From NCBI GenBank assembly GCA_947259375.1, contig CAMYLZ010000017.1, positions 62,001 to 126,000 on the forward strand: a stretch of DNA of 64,000 bases, in the 5' to 3' direction. Positions 26,172 to 35,135 of the stretch are shown in pieces; position 1 is the stretch's first letter; every line of letters begins with the position of its first letter. The stretch is from an uncultured Parvularculaceae bacterium (GTDB taxonomy: Bacteria > Pseudomonadota > Alphaproteobacteria > Caulobacterales > Parvularculaceae). A program made the translations under genes and the position numbers. The notes beneath the pieces were generated by a model. It did no database searches, was not told the DNA's origin, and saw only the letters and a program-made list of their open reading frames with translations.

Positions 26172-26729
26172 TCAGCCCTGGCCGCCCCCGCGATAACGGC
26201 GGAAATAATCCAGCGTGTCGGCATAGGGTTTTGACGCGGCGGTGCGCCAGTCATGAACGCTCTCGCGGTTTAAAAGCGCGCCCGCCGGCGAGACAATCAA
26301 CACGGTAGGCGTGCCGTATAGCTCCATGACGCCGAAACGCGCCGCGACATCGAGATTGCGGTCGCGATAGCCCACATCCACGAAAACCAGCTCATAGCCC
26401 GCCGCAATCACCTCGCTGAGTTCCGGCCTTTCGAAATCGGCAGCGAGGCCGCGGCTGTCATGGCACCAATTGCCGCCGAGAATAAGCAGCGCGTTGCGGC
26501 CGCCATGGCGCGCACGCTCAAGCGCCGCATCGACATCAGCCATGGCGTCGCGGCTTTCATTAAAGGGACGCACATCGCCGTCATGATGCGCGCCATGATC
26601 CTCCTGCGCATCCTTGCCCAGCGCCGGCGCGCTGACATTCGGCGCGGCGGCGAGCAAGGCCGTCGCATCCTTTACGCAGGCGGAACCGCAGAGCGCCAGG
26701 CCGAACACAACCAACAATTTCAACACCAC
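26172..26729 (-). CDS. Thioredoxin-like putative lipoprotein with CxxS motif
   Basis: Exported protein of 185 aa. An N-terminal hydrophobic segment ends in GSAC (about 15-18), a possible but imperfect lipobox. A His-rich linker (about 44-50) precedes a thioredoxin fold with WCHDS (88-92), where the second active-site Cys is replaced by Ser, and a cis-Pro in YGTPTVLIVSPAG. A CxxS site suggests isomerase or mixed-disulfide chemistry rather than simple reduction. Start is GTG with GGAGG upstream. It ends an operon after the VOC and aminotransferase genes. Confidence 0.8.
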   Translation of the reverse strand: MVLKLLVVFGLALCGSACVKDATALLAAAPNVSAPALGKDAQEDHGAHHDGDVRPFNESRDAMADVDAALERARHGGRNALLILGGNWCHDSRGLAADFERPELSEVIAAGYELVFVDVGYRDRNLDVAARFGVMELYGTPTVLIVSPAGALLNRESVHDWRTAASKPYADTLDYFRRYRGGGQG

Positions 26730-26749
26730 AACGCCTCCTTGCGCCTTTC

Positions 26750-27922
26750 CTAATGGTTCGCGAAATAATCGCCGAGCCGGCCGGCTGCTTCGGCCAGAAC
26801 CTCTTGCTTTTTACAAAAGCAGAACCGCACGTAATTGCGCGGCGCGCCCGATTGCGACGGATGGTAAAAGGCCGAGATCGGCACCGCTGCGACTTTCGCA
26901 TGTTCGGTGATTTCGCGGCAAAAGGCTGCGTCATCATCGCGGCCCACGGCGCGAATATCGACGGTAACGAAATAGGCGCCTTCGCAAGGCAAGACGTCAA
27001 AGCCGGCGGCTTTGAGCCCCGCGCTCATCAAATCGCGTTTTTCCTGCATCCCGGCGGTGAAGGCCGCGTAATAGCCATCGCCCATATCAAGGCCATGAGC
27101 GACCGCTTTTTGCAGCGGCGCGGGGCTGGTATAGGCGAGATGCTGATGCGCTTTCATCACCCCGGTGACGAGATCCGCCGGGCCGGTCACATAACCAATG
27201 CGAAAGCCGGTAAGCGAAAAGGTCTTGCCCGCCGAGCCGATGCGGACCGAGCGCTCGAACATGCCCGGCAAGGTCATCAGCGGCGTATGGCGCGCATCAT
27301 CAAAGACGAGATGCTCGTAAACCTCGTCGCAAATGACGATCAGATCGTGACGGCGCGCCGCCGCCGCGACGATCTCAAGCTCGGCCATGTTCATCACCTT
27401 GCCGAGCGGGTTATGCGGCGTGTTGATGACGATAAGCCTGGTCTTGTCGGTGATCGCCGCTTCCAGCGCATCCCCATCAAGGCGCCATTCGGGCGGCGCA
27501 AGGTCGACGATGCGCGCGCTCGCGCCCGCCGCCTCGATCTGCGGCGCATAGCATTCGTAAAATGGCGCGAGCAGCACCGCCTCATCGCCCGGCGACAGGA
27601 ACCCCAAAAACGCCGCCGCAAGCCCTTCGGTAGCGCCGGACACCACCAATGTCTCAGTATCGGGATCAATATCAAGGCCGTGAAAGCGTTTATTGTCACG
27701 CGCCACCGCTTCGCGCAATTCGGGCACGCCTTCGACCGGCGCATATTGGTTCGGCCCGTCAGTGGTCAGCTTCGCGGCGAGCGCGCGAATTTCGCGCGGC
27801 CCGTCCTCATCGGGAAAGCCCTGCCCCAGATTGATCGCGCCGTGCTTTCGCGCCAGCGCCGACATGGTCGGAAAGATCGACCGCGGACGCGCGGAAAAAA
27901 CCGGATTGAGCTTACGCGCCAC
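26750..27922 (-). CDS. PLP-dependent class I/II aminotransferase (methionine/kynurenine type)
   Basis: Fold-type I aminotransferase of 390 aa. NLGQGFPDEDGP near the N-terminus, VSGATEGLAAAFLGFLSPGDE, INTPHNPLGKV, ICDEVYEHLVFD and the PLP-lysine motif SAGKTFSLTGFRIGY (about 235-250) match the YbdL and kynurenine aminotransferase group. Substrate is probably a methionine- or aromatic-type 2-oxo acid pair. The GTG start abuts the TAG stop of the VOC gene (TAGGTG). The thioredoxin-like gene follows after 20 bases. Confidence 0.92.
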   Translation of the reverse strand: MARKLNPVFSARPRSIFPTMSALARKHGAINLGQGFPDEDGPREIRALAAKLTTDGPNQYAPVEGVPELREAVARDNKRFHGLDIDPDTETLVVSGATEGLAAAFLGFLSPGDEAVLLAPFYECYAPQIEAAGASARIVDLAPPEWRLDGDALEAAITDKTRLIVINTPHNPLGKVMNMAELEIVAAAARRHDLIVICDEVYEHLVFDDARHTPLMTLPGMFERSVRIGSAGKTFSLTGFRIGYVTGPADLVTGVMKAHQHLAYTSPAPLQKAVAHGLDMGDGYYAAFTAGMQEKRDLMSAGLKAAGFDVLPCEGAYFVTVDIRAVGRDDDAAFCREITEHAKVAAVPISAFYHPSQSGAPRNYVRFCFCKKQEVLAEAAGRLGDYFANH

Positions 27923-28303
27923 CTAGCCTGCCTCCGCAATATGGCCGATCTCCCAGCGCATGCCGTCAGGGTCGCGAAAGAATATGACCGTGAAATAGTC
28001 GTTGAACACTTGCGGCTCCGGCGTGTCGAAGCCCTTCGCGGCGAATGCATCGCGCACGGCGAGCACCGCTTTTCCATCCGCCGCGGTCAAGCCGATATGG
28101 TTGAGCCCGGCATTATAGCGCCCGTAAGGGGGCGTTCCTTCCTCCGCCGGGCGCAGCTCCACCGCCCAGCCATCAGCGTGGAGATAGACATGCGCACGGG
28201 TTTTCTCAAACCCCACCAGCGGCATAAACGCATCATACCAGGCGACGCTTTTTTCAAGGTCGCCGGCAAGCAGGACGATGTGATCGATGGAAGTGCGCTG
28301 CAT
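27923..28303 (-). CDS. VOC (glyoxalase/dioxygenase fold) family protein
   Basis: Single-domain protein of 126 aa. The start at 28303 has GGAGG five bases upstream; the ATG three bases earlier is too close. SIDHIVLLAGDLEKSVAWYDAFM opens the first beta-alpha-beta-beta-beta unit and LNHIGLTAAD the second. His in DHIV, His in NHIG and Glu in DPDGMRWEIGH are the usual metal ligands. Possible roles are glyoxalase-like isomerase or dioxygenase; the substrate is unknown. It heads the aminotransferase operon. The 68 residues of open frame further upstream are non-coding in character. Confidence 0.87.
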   Translation of the reverse strand: MQRTSIDHIVLLAGDLEKSVAWYDAFMPLVGFEKTRAHVYLHADGWAVELRPAEEGTPPYGRYNAGLNHIGLTAADGKAVLAVRDAFAAKGFDTPEPQVFNDYFTVIFFRDPDGMRWEIGHIAEAG

Positions 28304-28484
28304 CATCGCCTCCGCCCGTTCGGGGCGACAATATCCAGCGAAAAGGCGTGGTTTGACGGTCTGATCATAAAGCTTTGATTTCGTGCCTTGCGGGCAATAA
28401 GCCATAACCGAAAGCGCGCGCCCGCGACACCCCGGCGCGACCGGAGGGGGAAGCCCGGACCATCCCTTCATCCAAGGAGCCGCC

Positions 28485-28886
28485 ATGAGCAAATTGATCG
28501 AAACCGCCATTTACTGGATCGCAACCGCGCTGATGTTCGCGCTAATGCTGATGGCGATCATCGGCTATCACGCCCAGCATGACGTGATGGCCGGCTTTTT
28601 TGAAAAATTCGGCTATCCGACCTATATCGTCTATCCGCTAGCCTGGGCGAAGGCCGTCGCGCTTCTCGTCATCCTGACGAACCGTTGGCGCAACCTCAAA
28701 GACATCGCCTATGGCGCCTATTTCATCAATATGGGCCTCGCCACGGCGGCGCATATGATCGCCGGCGACATGCCCGTGCACGCTTTCGTCGGCCTCGTCG
28801 CCGTGCCGGTCTCTTACATTCTGTCGAACCGCGTGCGCGGCGAGCCGAAGCGCGACGCTTTCCTGTTGCCCGCGCGCAATAAATAA
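28485..28886 (+). CDS. DoxX-like integral membrane protein
   Basis: Protein of 133 aa with four predicted helices (about 5-27, 48-65, 72-92, 95-113). AAGGAG lies 7 bases before the ATG. The pattern with YPLAWAKAVALLVILTNRWRNLKDIAYGAYF fits the DoxX/SURF4-like group. Function is not established. It is divergent from the VOC-aminotransferase operon and followed by a long gene-poor stretch. Confidence 0.8.
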   Translation: MSKLIETAIYWIATALMFALMLMAIIGYHAQHDVMAGFFEKFGYPTYIVYPLAWAKAVALLVILTNRWRNLKDIAYGAYFINMGLATAAHMIAGDMPVHAFVGLVAVPVSYILSNRVRGEPKRDAFLLPARNK

Positions 28887-29155
28887 AGCGCAGCCATTCG
28901 CGCATCGCAAAGCAAGCGCAACGGCGGTTCTTTTCCTCCGCGCGCCAGAGCGCCTGGCATAGGCAACCGGTCGCGCGGACCCTATTCACGATGTCAATCA
29001 GCCTGCCGCAGCGCTTTGACGGCGCCAGAGCCTGCGGCGTGACATTGAAGACAGCCTTGCGTGGGGTTCGCGCCCGGCGATTTTTCCGCCTGCGGACGCC
29101 TTGGGGTCGAGGCCGCTTTTCAACGTGGGACCCACCTTAAAGGCAGCGGAAAGGG

Positions 29156-29173
29156 GGTGGATAACTATCCACC
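29156..29173. repeat. Perfect 18-bp palindrome with 2-bp centre
   Basis: GGTGGATA-AC-TATCCACC is symmetric on both strands. Its left half also holds GGTGGATAA, one mismatch from a DnaA box. It could be an operator for a dimeric regulator. Confidence 0.6.
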
Positions 29174-29231
29174 AAAAGCGGGTTTTATGCAGATTTTCAT
29201 CAGATAAGTTGTATTTTTCGAGAGCACATGC

Positions 29232-29303
29232 GCGTTATGCGTGCAGGTCGAAAACGCCCCCTGACGCCCCATTAAAAAGGGCTTCGCGCGCAACGCATAA
29301 CGC
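29232..29303. ncRNA. Candidate structured RNA with 11-bp closing stem
   Basis: GCGTTATGCGT (29232-29242) is the exact reverse complement of ACGCATAACGC (29293-29303). The 50 bases between contain a smaller GCCC/GGGC pairing around an A-rich loop. The fold would be a 72-nt hairpin on either strand. No known RNA family is recognised, and strand and expression are unknown. Confidence 0.3.
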
Positions 29304-29434
29304 CCGCGAGGACCGCCCCCGCCAGCGTGCAATGCCAACCGCATGCGGGACGACCGGGAGCATGCCCCCGCGGACAGAACGGGCATGCAACATCCAACGC
29401 AATGGCCCGTTCATTCGGTGCTGGATATTGGCGC

Positions 29435-29728
29435 TTAAGGCGCGCCCCACAAATCGTCATAACGGGCCGTGCCGTCATCGCGCTTCATCACGTCGCGATG
29501 GGTGCGCCGGGCGTTGTAAAAAGTGAAACCGGTCACCGTCGCGCCAAACGCCACCAGGATGTGCAGCACGATGAGATGGCCGTAAAACGCCCAGACCCCG
29601 AACCCGGCGCAAAAAATCGTCGTCCACATCAGCGACAAATAGGACATGATCTGGAAACGCTGCGGCTTTCTGAGGCGGCGCAACGGGTTCTTTTCCGGGT
29701 CCATCACGATGTCATATGGATTGGCCAT
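29435..29728 (-). CDS. Small two-helix membrane protein of unknown function
   Basis: Protein of 97 aa with GGGAG seven bases before its ATG. Two hydrophobic helices are predicted (about 27-49 and 52-72), with a basic N-terminal segment PLRRLRKPQRFQ and a polar tail ending RYDDLWGAP. I do not recognise a family beyond a general 2TM pattern. It stands alone between two gene-poor stretches. Confidence 0.7.
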   Translation of the reverse strand: MANPYDIVMDPEKNPLRRLRKPQRFQIMSYLSLMWTTIFCAGFGVWAFYGHLIVLHILVAFGATVTGFTFYNARRTHRDVMKRDDGTARYDDLWGAP

Positions 29729-29889
29729 GGAATTCTCCCTTCCATGGCTCTTACGCGCGAACGGCCCGGTTGGATCGGATGGAACGCAAGGCCCTTTCTA
29801 ACCGCAAGGGTTGCCTCGGCGCTTCATACGCCACGCCGTTTCCTCGCGCACATCGTATTAGATGCACCCTCTCCACATGCACCGACCCG

Positions 29890-29906
29890 CCACGGCTTGA
29901 CCGTGG
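29890..29906. repeat. Palindromic repeat, copy 1
   Basis: CCACGG-CTTGA-CCGTGG: a 6-bp stem around a 5-base loop. It is the exact reverse complement of the core of copy 2, 75 bases away. Confidence 0.7.
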
Positions 29907-29963
29907 CGCCCATCACCGGACCATTCCGCATACGTTGCGCTAGCGGAGAAAGTGGGAGCTGGA

Positions 29964-29984
29964 CCCCACGGTCAAGCCGTGGGG
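29964..29984. repeat. Palindromic repeat, copy 2 (inverted)
   Basis: CCCCACGG-TCAAG-CCGTGGGG: an 8-bp stem. Its core is the reverse complement of copy 1, so the pair could form one longer stem. Confidence 0.7.
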
Positions 29985-30120
29985 AGTCGCAAAACGAAAG
30001 GTCGGCGATTTAATTTGCAGCCCATCGCCACGCATCCTCCCGGCCTTGATCCAGGATCCAGCCGCATGCGCCGCTCCGGATCAAAGCGAGCTTCAAGCCG
30101 TGACATTCCTACGTCGATAA

Positions 30121-30684
30121 TCAATTTTTGACCGGCTCCGCTATGATCAGCGAAGCGGTCTTTTCGGTTTGATGCGCGAGTTCCGATAAAGCCACTGGCG
30201 TCCATCTTTTCCTCGCCACGTGCAGCGCCATAGATTTAATTTTGGGCGCAATTTCCCGTTCAGGAATAACAAAAAAGCGCCACTGTTGAGAATCGAGTTG
30301 ATCTGCCCCAACTCCGGTTTCTTCATGAACCCCGATTATCAAGATTTCACAGAACCGACCTTTATCTTCGATCGGAACCCCAGGGTTATTCTGTGAAAAA
30401 TAGCTCGGCGCCTTTTCTTTCCATCCAAACTGCAAAGTGACTCTTTTCGACACGCCCCAGAGCTGTTCTCTCGCCGACTGCTTTACTTGAATACGTATAC
30501 GAGAACCGTCGATTGAGCTCTCAAAATCCCACGGATGCCAACCAAGCCCACAAAACCGCCAGGACGGACCGAGCGCATGCGCAACCATCATTTCAACAAC
30601 ATCGCCTCGATGGGCGTTGTTAAGAATGGGCGATCCGTATACTTCTTGAGTTAGAAGCCGAAGGATTTCTGAGCGACTCGCCAT
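30121..30684 (-). CDS. Unrecognised protein, possible PD-(D/E)XK nuclease-like fold
   Basis: Protein of 187 aa that I cannot assign. Base composition is lower in G+C than the neighbours, and no Shine-Dalgarno is seen before the ATG, both fitting acquired DNA. GDVVEMMVAHALG (27-39) is followed by WHPWDFESSIDGSRIRIQVKQSA. The Asp before a hairpin and then Q-V-K resembles the D...(E/Q)xK core of PD-(D/E)XK nucleases. The C-terminal half contains FFVIPEREIAPK and lacks obvious motifs. It stands alone, with no methyltransferase or other defence gene beside it. Confidence 0.6.
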   Translation of the reverse strand: MASRSEILRLLTQEVYGSPILNNAHRGDVVEMMVAHALGPSWRFCGLGWHPWDFESSIDGSRIRIQVKQSAREQLWGVSKRVTLQFGWKEKAPSYFSQNNPGVPIEDKGRFCEILIIGVHEETGVGADQLDSQQWRFFVIPEREIAPKIKSMALHVARKRWTPVALSELAHQTEKTASLIIAEPVKN

Positions 30685-30744
30685 TACGGAGATTTCGTGA
30701 TTGACAACATTTATGGCGCTTAACGCTCTCGTTTATCGGTGTTG

Positions 30745-31014
30745 CTACTTAATCCCCGCATCAAATGACCCTCGCACGATCTCTATTCCGCGCATGCAGG
30801 CTGAGCGGCTGCGATAACCTTCGCCTGACGCGGCAATTTTGTTGCCATTTTCGGACCATAAACGCCAGCGATACTCGCCCCGCTCGTCTCTGTAGACTTC
30901 AAATTCCAGCCCGCGCACCGCCGTGGGGCAGGCGCCGGCTTTCGCCGCGCCTGCGACCGCCCAATAGACACCTCCCCCGGCCAACACGCTTTTGAAAAGA
31001 TTTCGGCGATCCAT
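30745..31014 (-). CDS. Tat-exported YegP-like (DUF1508) protein
   Basis: Protein of 89 aa from the ATG at 31014. The N-terminus MDRRNLFKSVLAGGG is a twin-arginine signal (RRNLFK) followed by a hydrophobic stretch ending near AKAGA. One DUF1508 unit follows, FEVYRDERGEYRWRLWSENG...IAASGEGYRSRSACMRGIEIVR. YegP-type proteins are usually cytoplasmic and without a signal, so export by Tat is uncommon. It lies 56 bases after thiC on the same strand and may be in its transcript. Confidence 0.82.
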   Translation of the reverse strand: MDRRNLFKSVLAGGGVYWAVAGAAKAGACPTAVRGLEFEVYRDERGEYRWRLWSENGNKIAASGEGYRSRSACMRGIEIVRGSFDAGIK

Positions 31015-31070
31015 GACCACTCATCGCTACATCAAGCGTAATAAAATATACTCAAACAAAACTACGCCGC

Positions 31071-32981
<1,911 letters not shown>

Positions 32982-33002
32982 CTAAACAACAGGTGAAAAT
33001 TC

Positions 33003-33413
33003 CTAAGATGCGACCTGGCCGGTCAGGCCTGTATAGACAAGCGCGCCGCCGCCCGCGACCGTACAGGCGGCAAAGCCGCTGATCAGCGCCGGATGCATGA
33101 TCGATTTGCAAAACTTGATCAGCATGACCGGCGCCGCGATAAGAACGAGCCCTTCTATCGCGGCGGCCCAGCCGACAAGGCTGATGAAACCGGAAAGAAT
33201 GTCAGTCCAGATATTATGGGAAATGATGATGGCGCTTCCCAGAACAAAGACAAAGGCGCCCGTGACAAAGGCGAGCCCCGGCGCGCCTTCATAGCTGTCG
33301 AGCATTGCATACCAGCGATTGCGCGCATGAAACCCCGTCGCTCCCCCGACAAGCATGTAAACGCCGAATGCGATTGCGATCTTCAGCGTCAGCGGTGATG
33401 AAACTTCAACCAT
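33003..33413 (-). CDS. Four-helix membrane protein in the TPP-riboswitch operon
   Basis: Protein of 136 aa from the ATG at 33413, which has GGAGG five bases upstream. Four hydrophobic segments are visible (about 8-28, 44-65, 74-93 and 103-128), with HARNRWYAMLDSYEG in the first loop. I do not recognise the family. It lies between the riboswitch-controlled metallo-beta-lactamase-fold gene and thiC on one strand. A part in thiamine or precursor handling is inferred from context only. Confidence 0.75.
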   Translation of the reverse strand: MVEVSSPLTLKIAIAFGVYMLVGGATGFHARNRWYAMLDSYEGAPGLAFVTGAFVFVLGSAIIISHNIWTDILSGFISLVGWAAAIEGLVLIAAPVMLIKFCKSIMHPALISGFAACTVAGGGALVYTGLTGQVAS

Positions 33414-33472
33414 CCAAGCCTCCATCCCTTGGTCAGCCCCACGCTTTGCGCGCTGACCGCCGAAGCCCCGCC

Positions 33473-34333
33473 CTATTCGCCGCCCTTCGCCGGCGTAATC
33501 ATGCGCACGGCGCCGGGTTCTGTGAAGAAATCGACAGCACCCTCATCGCGCAATGACGAAAGCCGCGCCGGCGGCGCGACCGGGACATGCACGCCGACCG
33601 AGCGTTCAATATTCAACCGGTCTGAAAGGATCGCGCGAGTTTCCGGCGAGCGGAAAAACCAGAAGGGCGGAAACGCCATATCCGTGCGGCGCGCCCGCCA
33701 GACCGCGTCATAAGGCGCGAAATGCGCGTCATTATCGTCCGCATCCCCCATATGTATTACCGTCACATGATCGCCGGTTGTCACGCGATAGACAATGTTC
33801 TGAACGTCGCGGGTGCGCGGCCAGCCCGCATGCGGGATGAAAACCGCGTCGACTTCTATCGTCTCGCCAATGTCGAGCGTCACCGCCGCGTCTTCATAAT
33901 CAAGATCAAGCGGCAGGATCCGTTTTGTGAAATCTTCGCGCCAGCCGCGCGCCGCCTGCAACATGTCCACCGCGGCGCGCGGCGCGACGAGGCGAACTTC
34001 TTTCTGTGCGGCGAGATAGGCGTTGACGTCGTCAGCGGAGAAATGATCGCCATGGGCGTGGCTGATAAACACCGCCGCAACGCCGTCATATGGCGCTTCG
34101 CCGCCAAGCATCGCCGTGCGCTGTTCATCGCTGGGCGTGCGGTAAATGTCGAACGAGGTCTGGAACAACGGATCGAACAATATCTTCACATCGCCATCGG
34201 CGACGAGCACGCCTTCATTGGCGATATAGCGCGCCGCCGCCTGGTGATCGCCGGCAGGCGGATGCGCCAGCGCGGTTGCGCCGGTCGCAACCGCCACGAA
34301 CAAGGTCGATAGAAATAAGCTGGGAAGTCTCAT
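33473..34333 (-). CDS. Secreted metallo-beta-lactamase-fold hydrolase under TPP riboswitch
   Basis: Predicted periplasmic hydrolase of 286 aa. A signal peptide (about 1-23, ending ATALAHP) is followed by VLVADGDVKILFDPLF and the zinc motif SHAHGDHFSADD, i.e. HxHxDH. Later His and Asp residues in FIPHAGWP and VIHMGDADDND may complete the site. It resembles the UlaG/YtnP-like branch rather than beta-lactamases. GGAG of its ribosome binding site lies in the 3' strand of the riboswitch P1 stem; the third start codon in a GTG-ATG-ATG run (34333) has the best spacing. Such a gene is not among the thiamine-regulon members I know. Substrate unknown. Confidence 0.88.
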   Translation of the reverse strand: MRLPSLFLSTLFVAVATGATALAHPPAGDHQAAARYIANEGVLVADGDVKILFDPLFQTSFDIYRTPSDEQRTAMLGGEAPYDGVAAVFISHAHGDHFSADDVNAYLAAQKEVRLVAPRAAVDMLQAARGWREDFTKRILPLDLDYEDAAVTLDIGETIEVDAVFIPHAGWPRTRDVQNIVYRVTTGDHVTVIHMGDADDNDAHFAPYDAVWRARRTDMAFPPFWFFRSPETRAILSDRLNIERSVGVHVPVAPPARLSSLRDEGAVDFFTEPGAVRMITPAKGGE

Positions 34334-34338
34334 CATCA

Positions 34339-34447
34339 CTCCGTCCCTACGCCGGTCTTAACCGATCAGGTTCAAAGGGTGCCCTTGTGAAGTCGCCCGC
34401 CGGACGAAACAAGGTCTCAGCCGGTAACGCCGGCGCCCCTCGGAAAA
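34339..34447 (-). promoter_or_regulatory. TPP riboswitch (THI element) controlling the thiC operon
   Basis: All conserved parts are present in order on the minus strand: GAGGGGCG, GGCTGAGA, ACCCTTTGAACCTGATC, GGTTAAGACC and GCGTAGGGA. P1 is closed by TCCG and CGGA, and the latter contains the GGAG ribosome binding site of the downstream gene. TPP binding would stabilise P1 and hide this site, so control of translation initiation is likely. Confidence 0.96.
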
Positions 34448-34503
34448 AGCTCTGAGGTTTCTATCAAAGGGAAGGCGCGGCCACAAGCGGGCGGAGCGCC
34501 GCG

Positions 34504-34537
34504 ACAAAAAAGCCGCCCGGCCGGGTCGCCGGGCGGC
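34504..34537 (-). terminator. Rho-independent terminator after the UrcA gene
   Basis: A perfect 10-bp stem (GCCGCCCGGC and GCCGGGCGGC, 6-base loop) is followed on the minus strand by six T. It separates the UrcA-like gene from the thi operon leader. Confidence 0.92.
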
Positions 34538-34564
34538 GCGCGCAAAGTCAGGCCGGAGGGGCCC

Positions 34565-34864
34565 CTAGCGGCTTTGCGCGAAGCGGTCTGACGCCGCGCC
34601 ATGCAGGGCGGCCAGCCGCTGATCGCCAATGGTCGAGACGATTTCATTCGTAATGCGTTTCGCACAGGCCCGCTCCTTGACCGACCGGTTCAACGGCAAG
34701 CGACCAGGCGTTATGCATTCGCTCCGCGCCGTCTGCACGATCCGCTCATAAAGGGCGGCCCGGCCGCGGGCGGTTTCGAGTTCATATTGCTGATATGAGA
34801 ACTCATATTGCGATGCGGCAAGAATAGCGCTCGCCAGCACCGCGCTGATAATAGGGCTAATCAT
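34565..34864 (-). CDS. UrcA-family small secreted protein
   Basis: Protein of 99 aa. A hydrophobic N-terminus (about 1-17) is followed by the UrcA pattern YELETARGRAALYERIVQTARSEC, with the paired Cys in C...ACAKRI, and IVSTIGDQRLAALHG. UrcA proteins are small exported proteins found mostly in Caulobacterales and sphingomonads, function unknown. Its own terminator follows, so it is monocistronic. Confidence 0.8.
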   Translation of the reverse strand: MISPIISAVLASAILAASQYEFSYQQYELETARGRAALYERIVQTARSECITPGRLPLNRSVKERACAKRITNEIVSTIGDQRLAALHGAASDRFAQSR

Positions 34865-35061
34865 CGCTCACCTCTGGTTTGCTGCGCTGACAGCCTGCGT
34901 GAATGCGCGTCACGGAGCCTGAAGTCGCGCAGAGCATGACCGGATATTTTTGTGATGATCCGCACCGATATTGATGGAACACCAATGAAATGCCGATCAA
35001 ACGCCGATGAAATGCCGGTTTCTTGCGGTTTTCACTGGCTTTGGGGCGCCTTTTAATTACG

Positions 35062-35098
35062 CATGGCGGCAATGTTTTTGAAAAAACACGCCGCCATG
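35062..35098. promoter_or_regulatory. 37-bp near-perfect palindrome upstream of the ToxR-like gene
   Basis: The outer arms CATGGCGGC (35062-35070) and GCCGCCATG (35090-35098) are exact complements. The inner arms GTTTTT (35074-35079) and AAAAAC (35082-35087) are also exact. It ends 37 bases before the start at 35136. It could be an operator or a leader hairpin. Two ATGAAATGCCG direct repeats lie further upstream (about 34984-35017). Confidence 0.55.
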
Positions 35099-35135
35099 AT
35101 AGTATTTACCAAGACAAACAACAACAAAGACAGAA

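Larger units (their letters stand above)
28887..29434. other. Gene-free stretch rich in inverted repeats
   Basis: No convincing coding frame exists here. Three perfect inverted repeats stand out: GTGGG-A-CCCAC (29125-29135), GGTGGATA-AC-TATCCACC (29156-29173) and an 11-bp pair spaced by 50 bases (29232-29242 with 29293-29303). The stretch around 29170-29220 is distinctly AT-richer. It could hold a structured RNA or a protein-binding site; see separate entries. Confidence 0.5.
29729..30120. other. Gene-free stretch with inverted CCACGG repeats
   Basis: About 390 bases without a credible gene. It holds two copies of a short palindromic element in opposite orientation (entries below), and further on a GGCCTTGATCCAGGATCC-like segment near 30040-30060. 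The latter resembles intergenic palindromic repeats common in alphaproteobacterial genomes. Confidence 0.5.

Noticed and set aside
26753-28378. A 541-codon plus-strand frame
   Set aside because: It is antisense to the aminotransferase and VOC genes and has no domain of its own.
28887-30120. A CRISPR array or insertion sequence in the gene-poor stretches
   Set aside because: The repeats are few, inverted and unequally spaced, and there is no transposase or cas gene.
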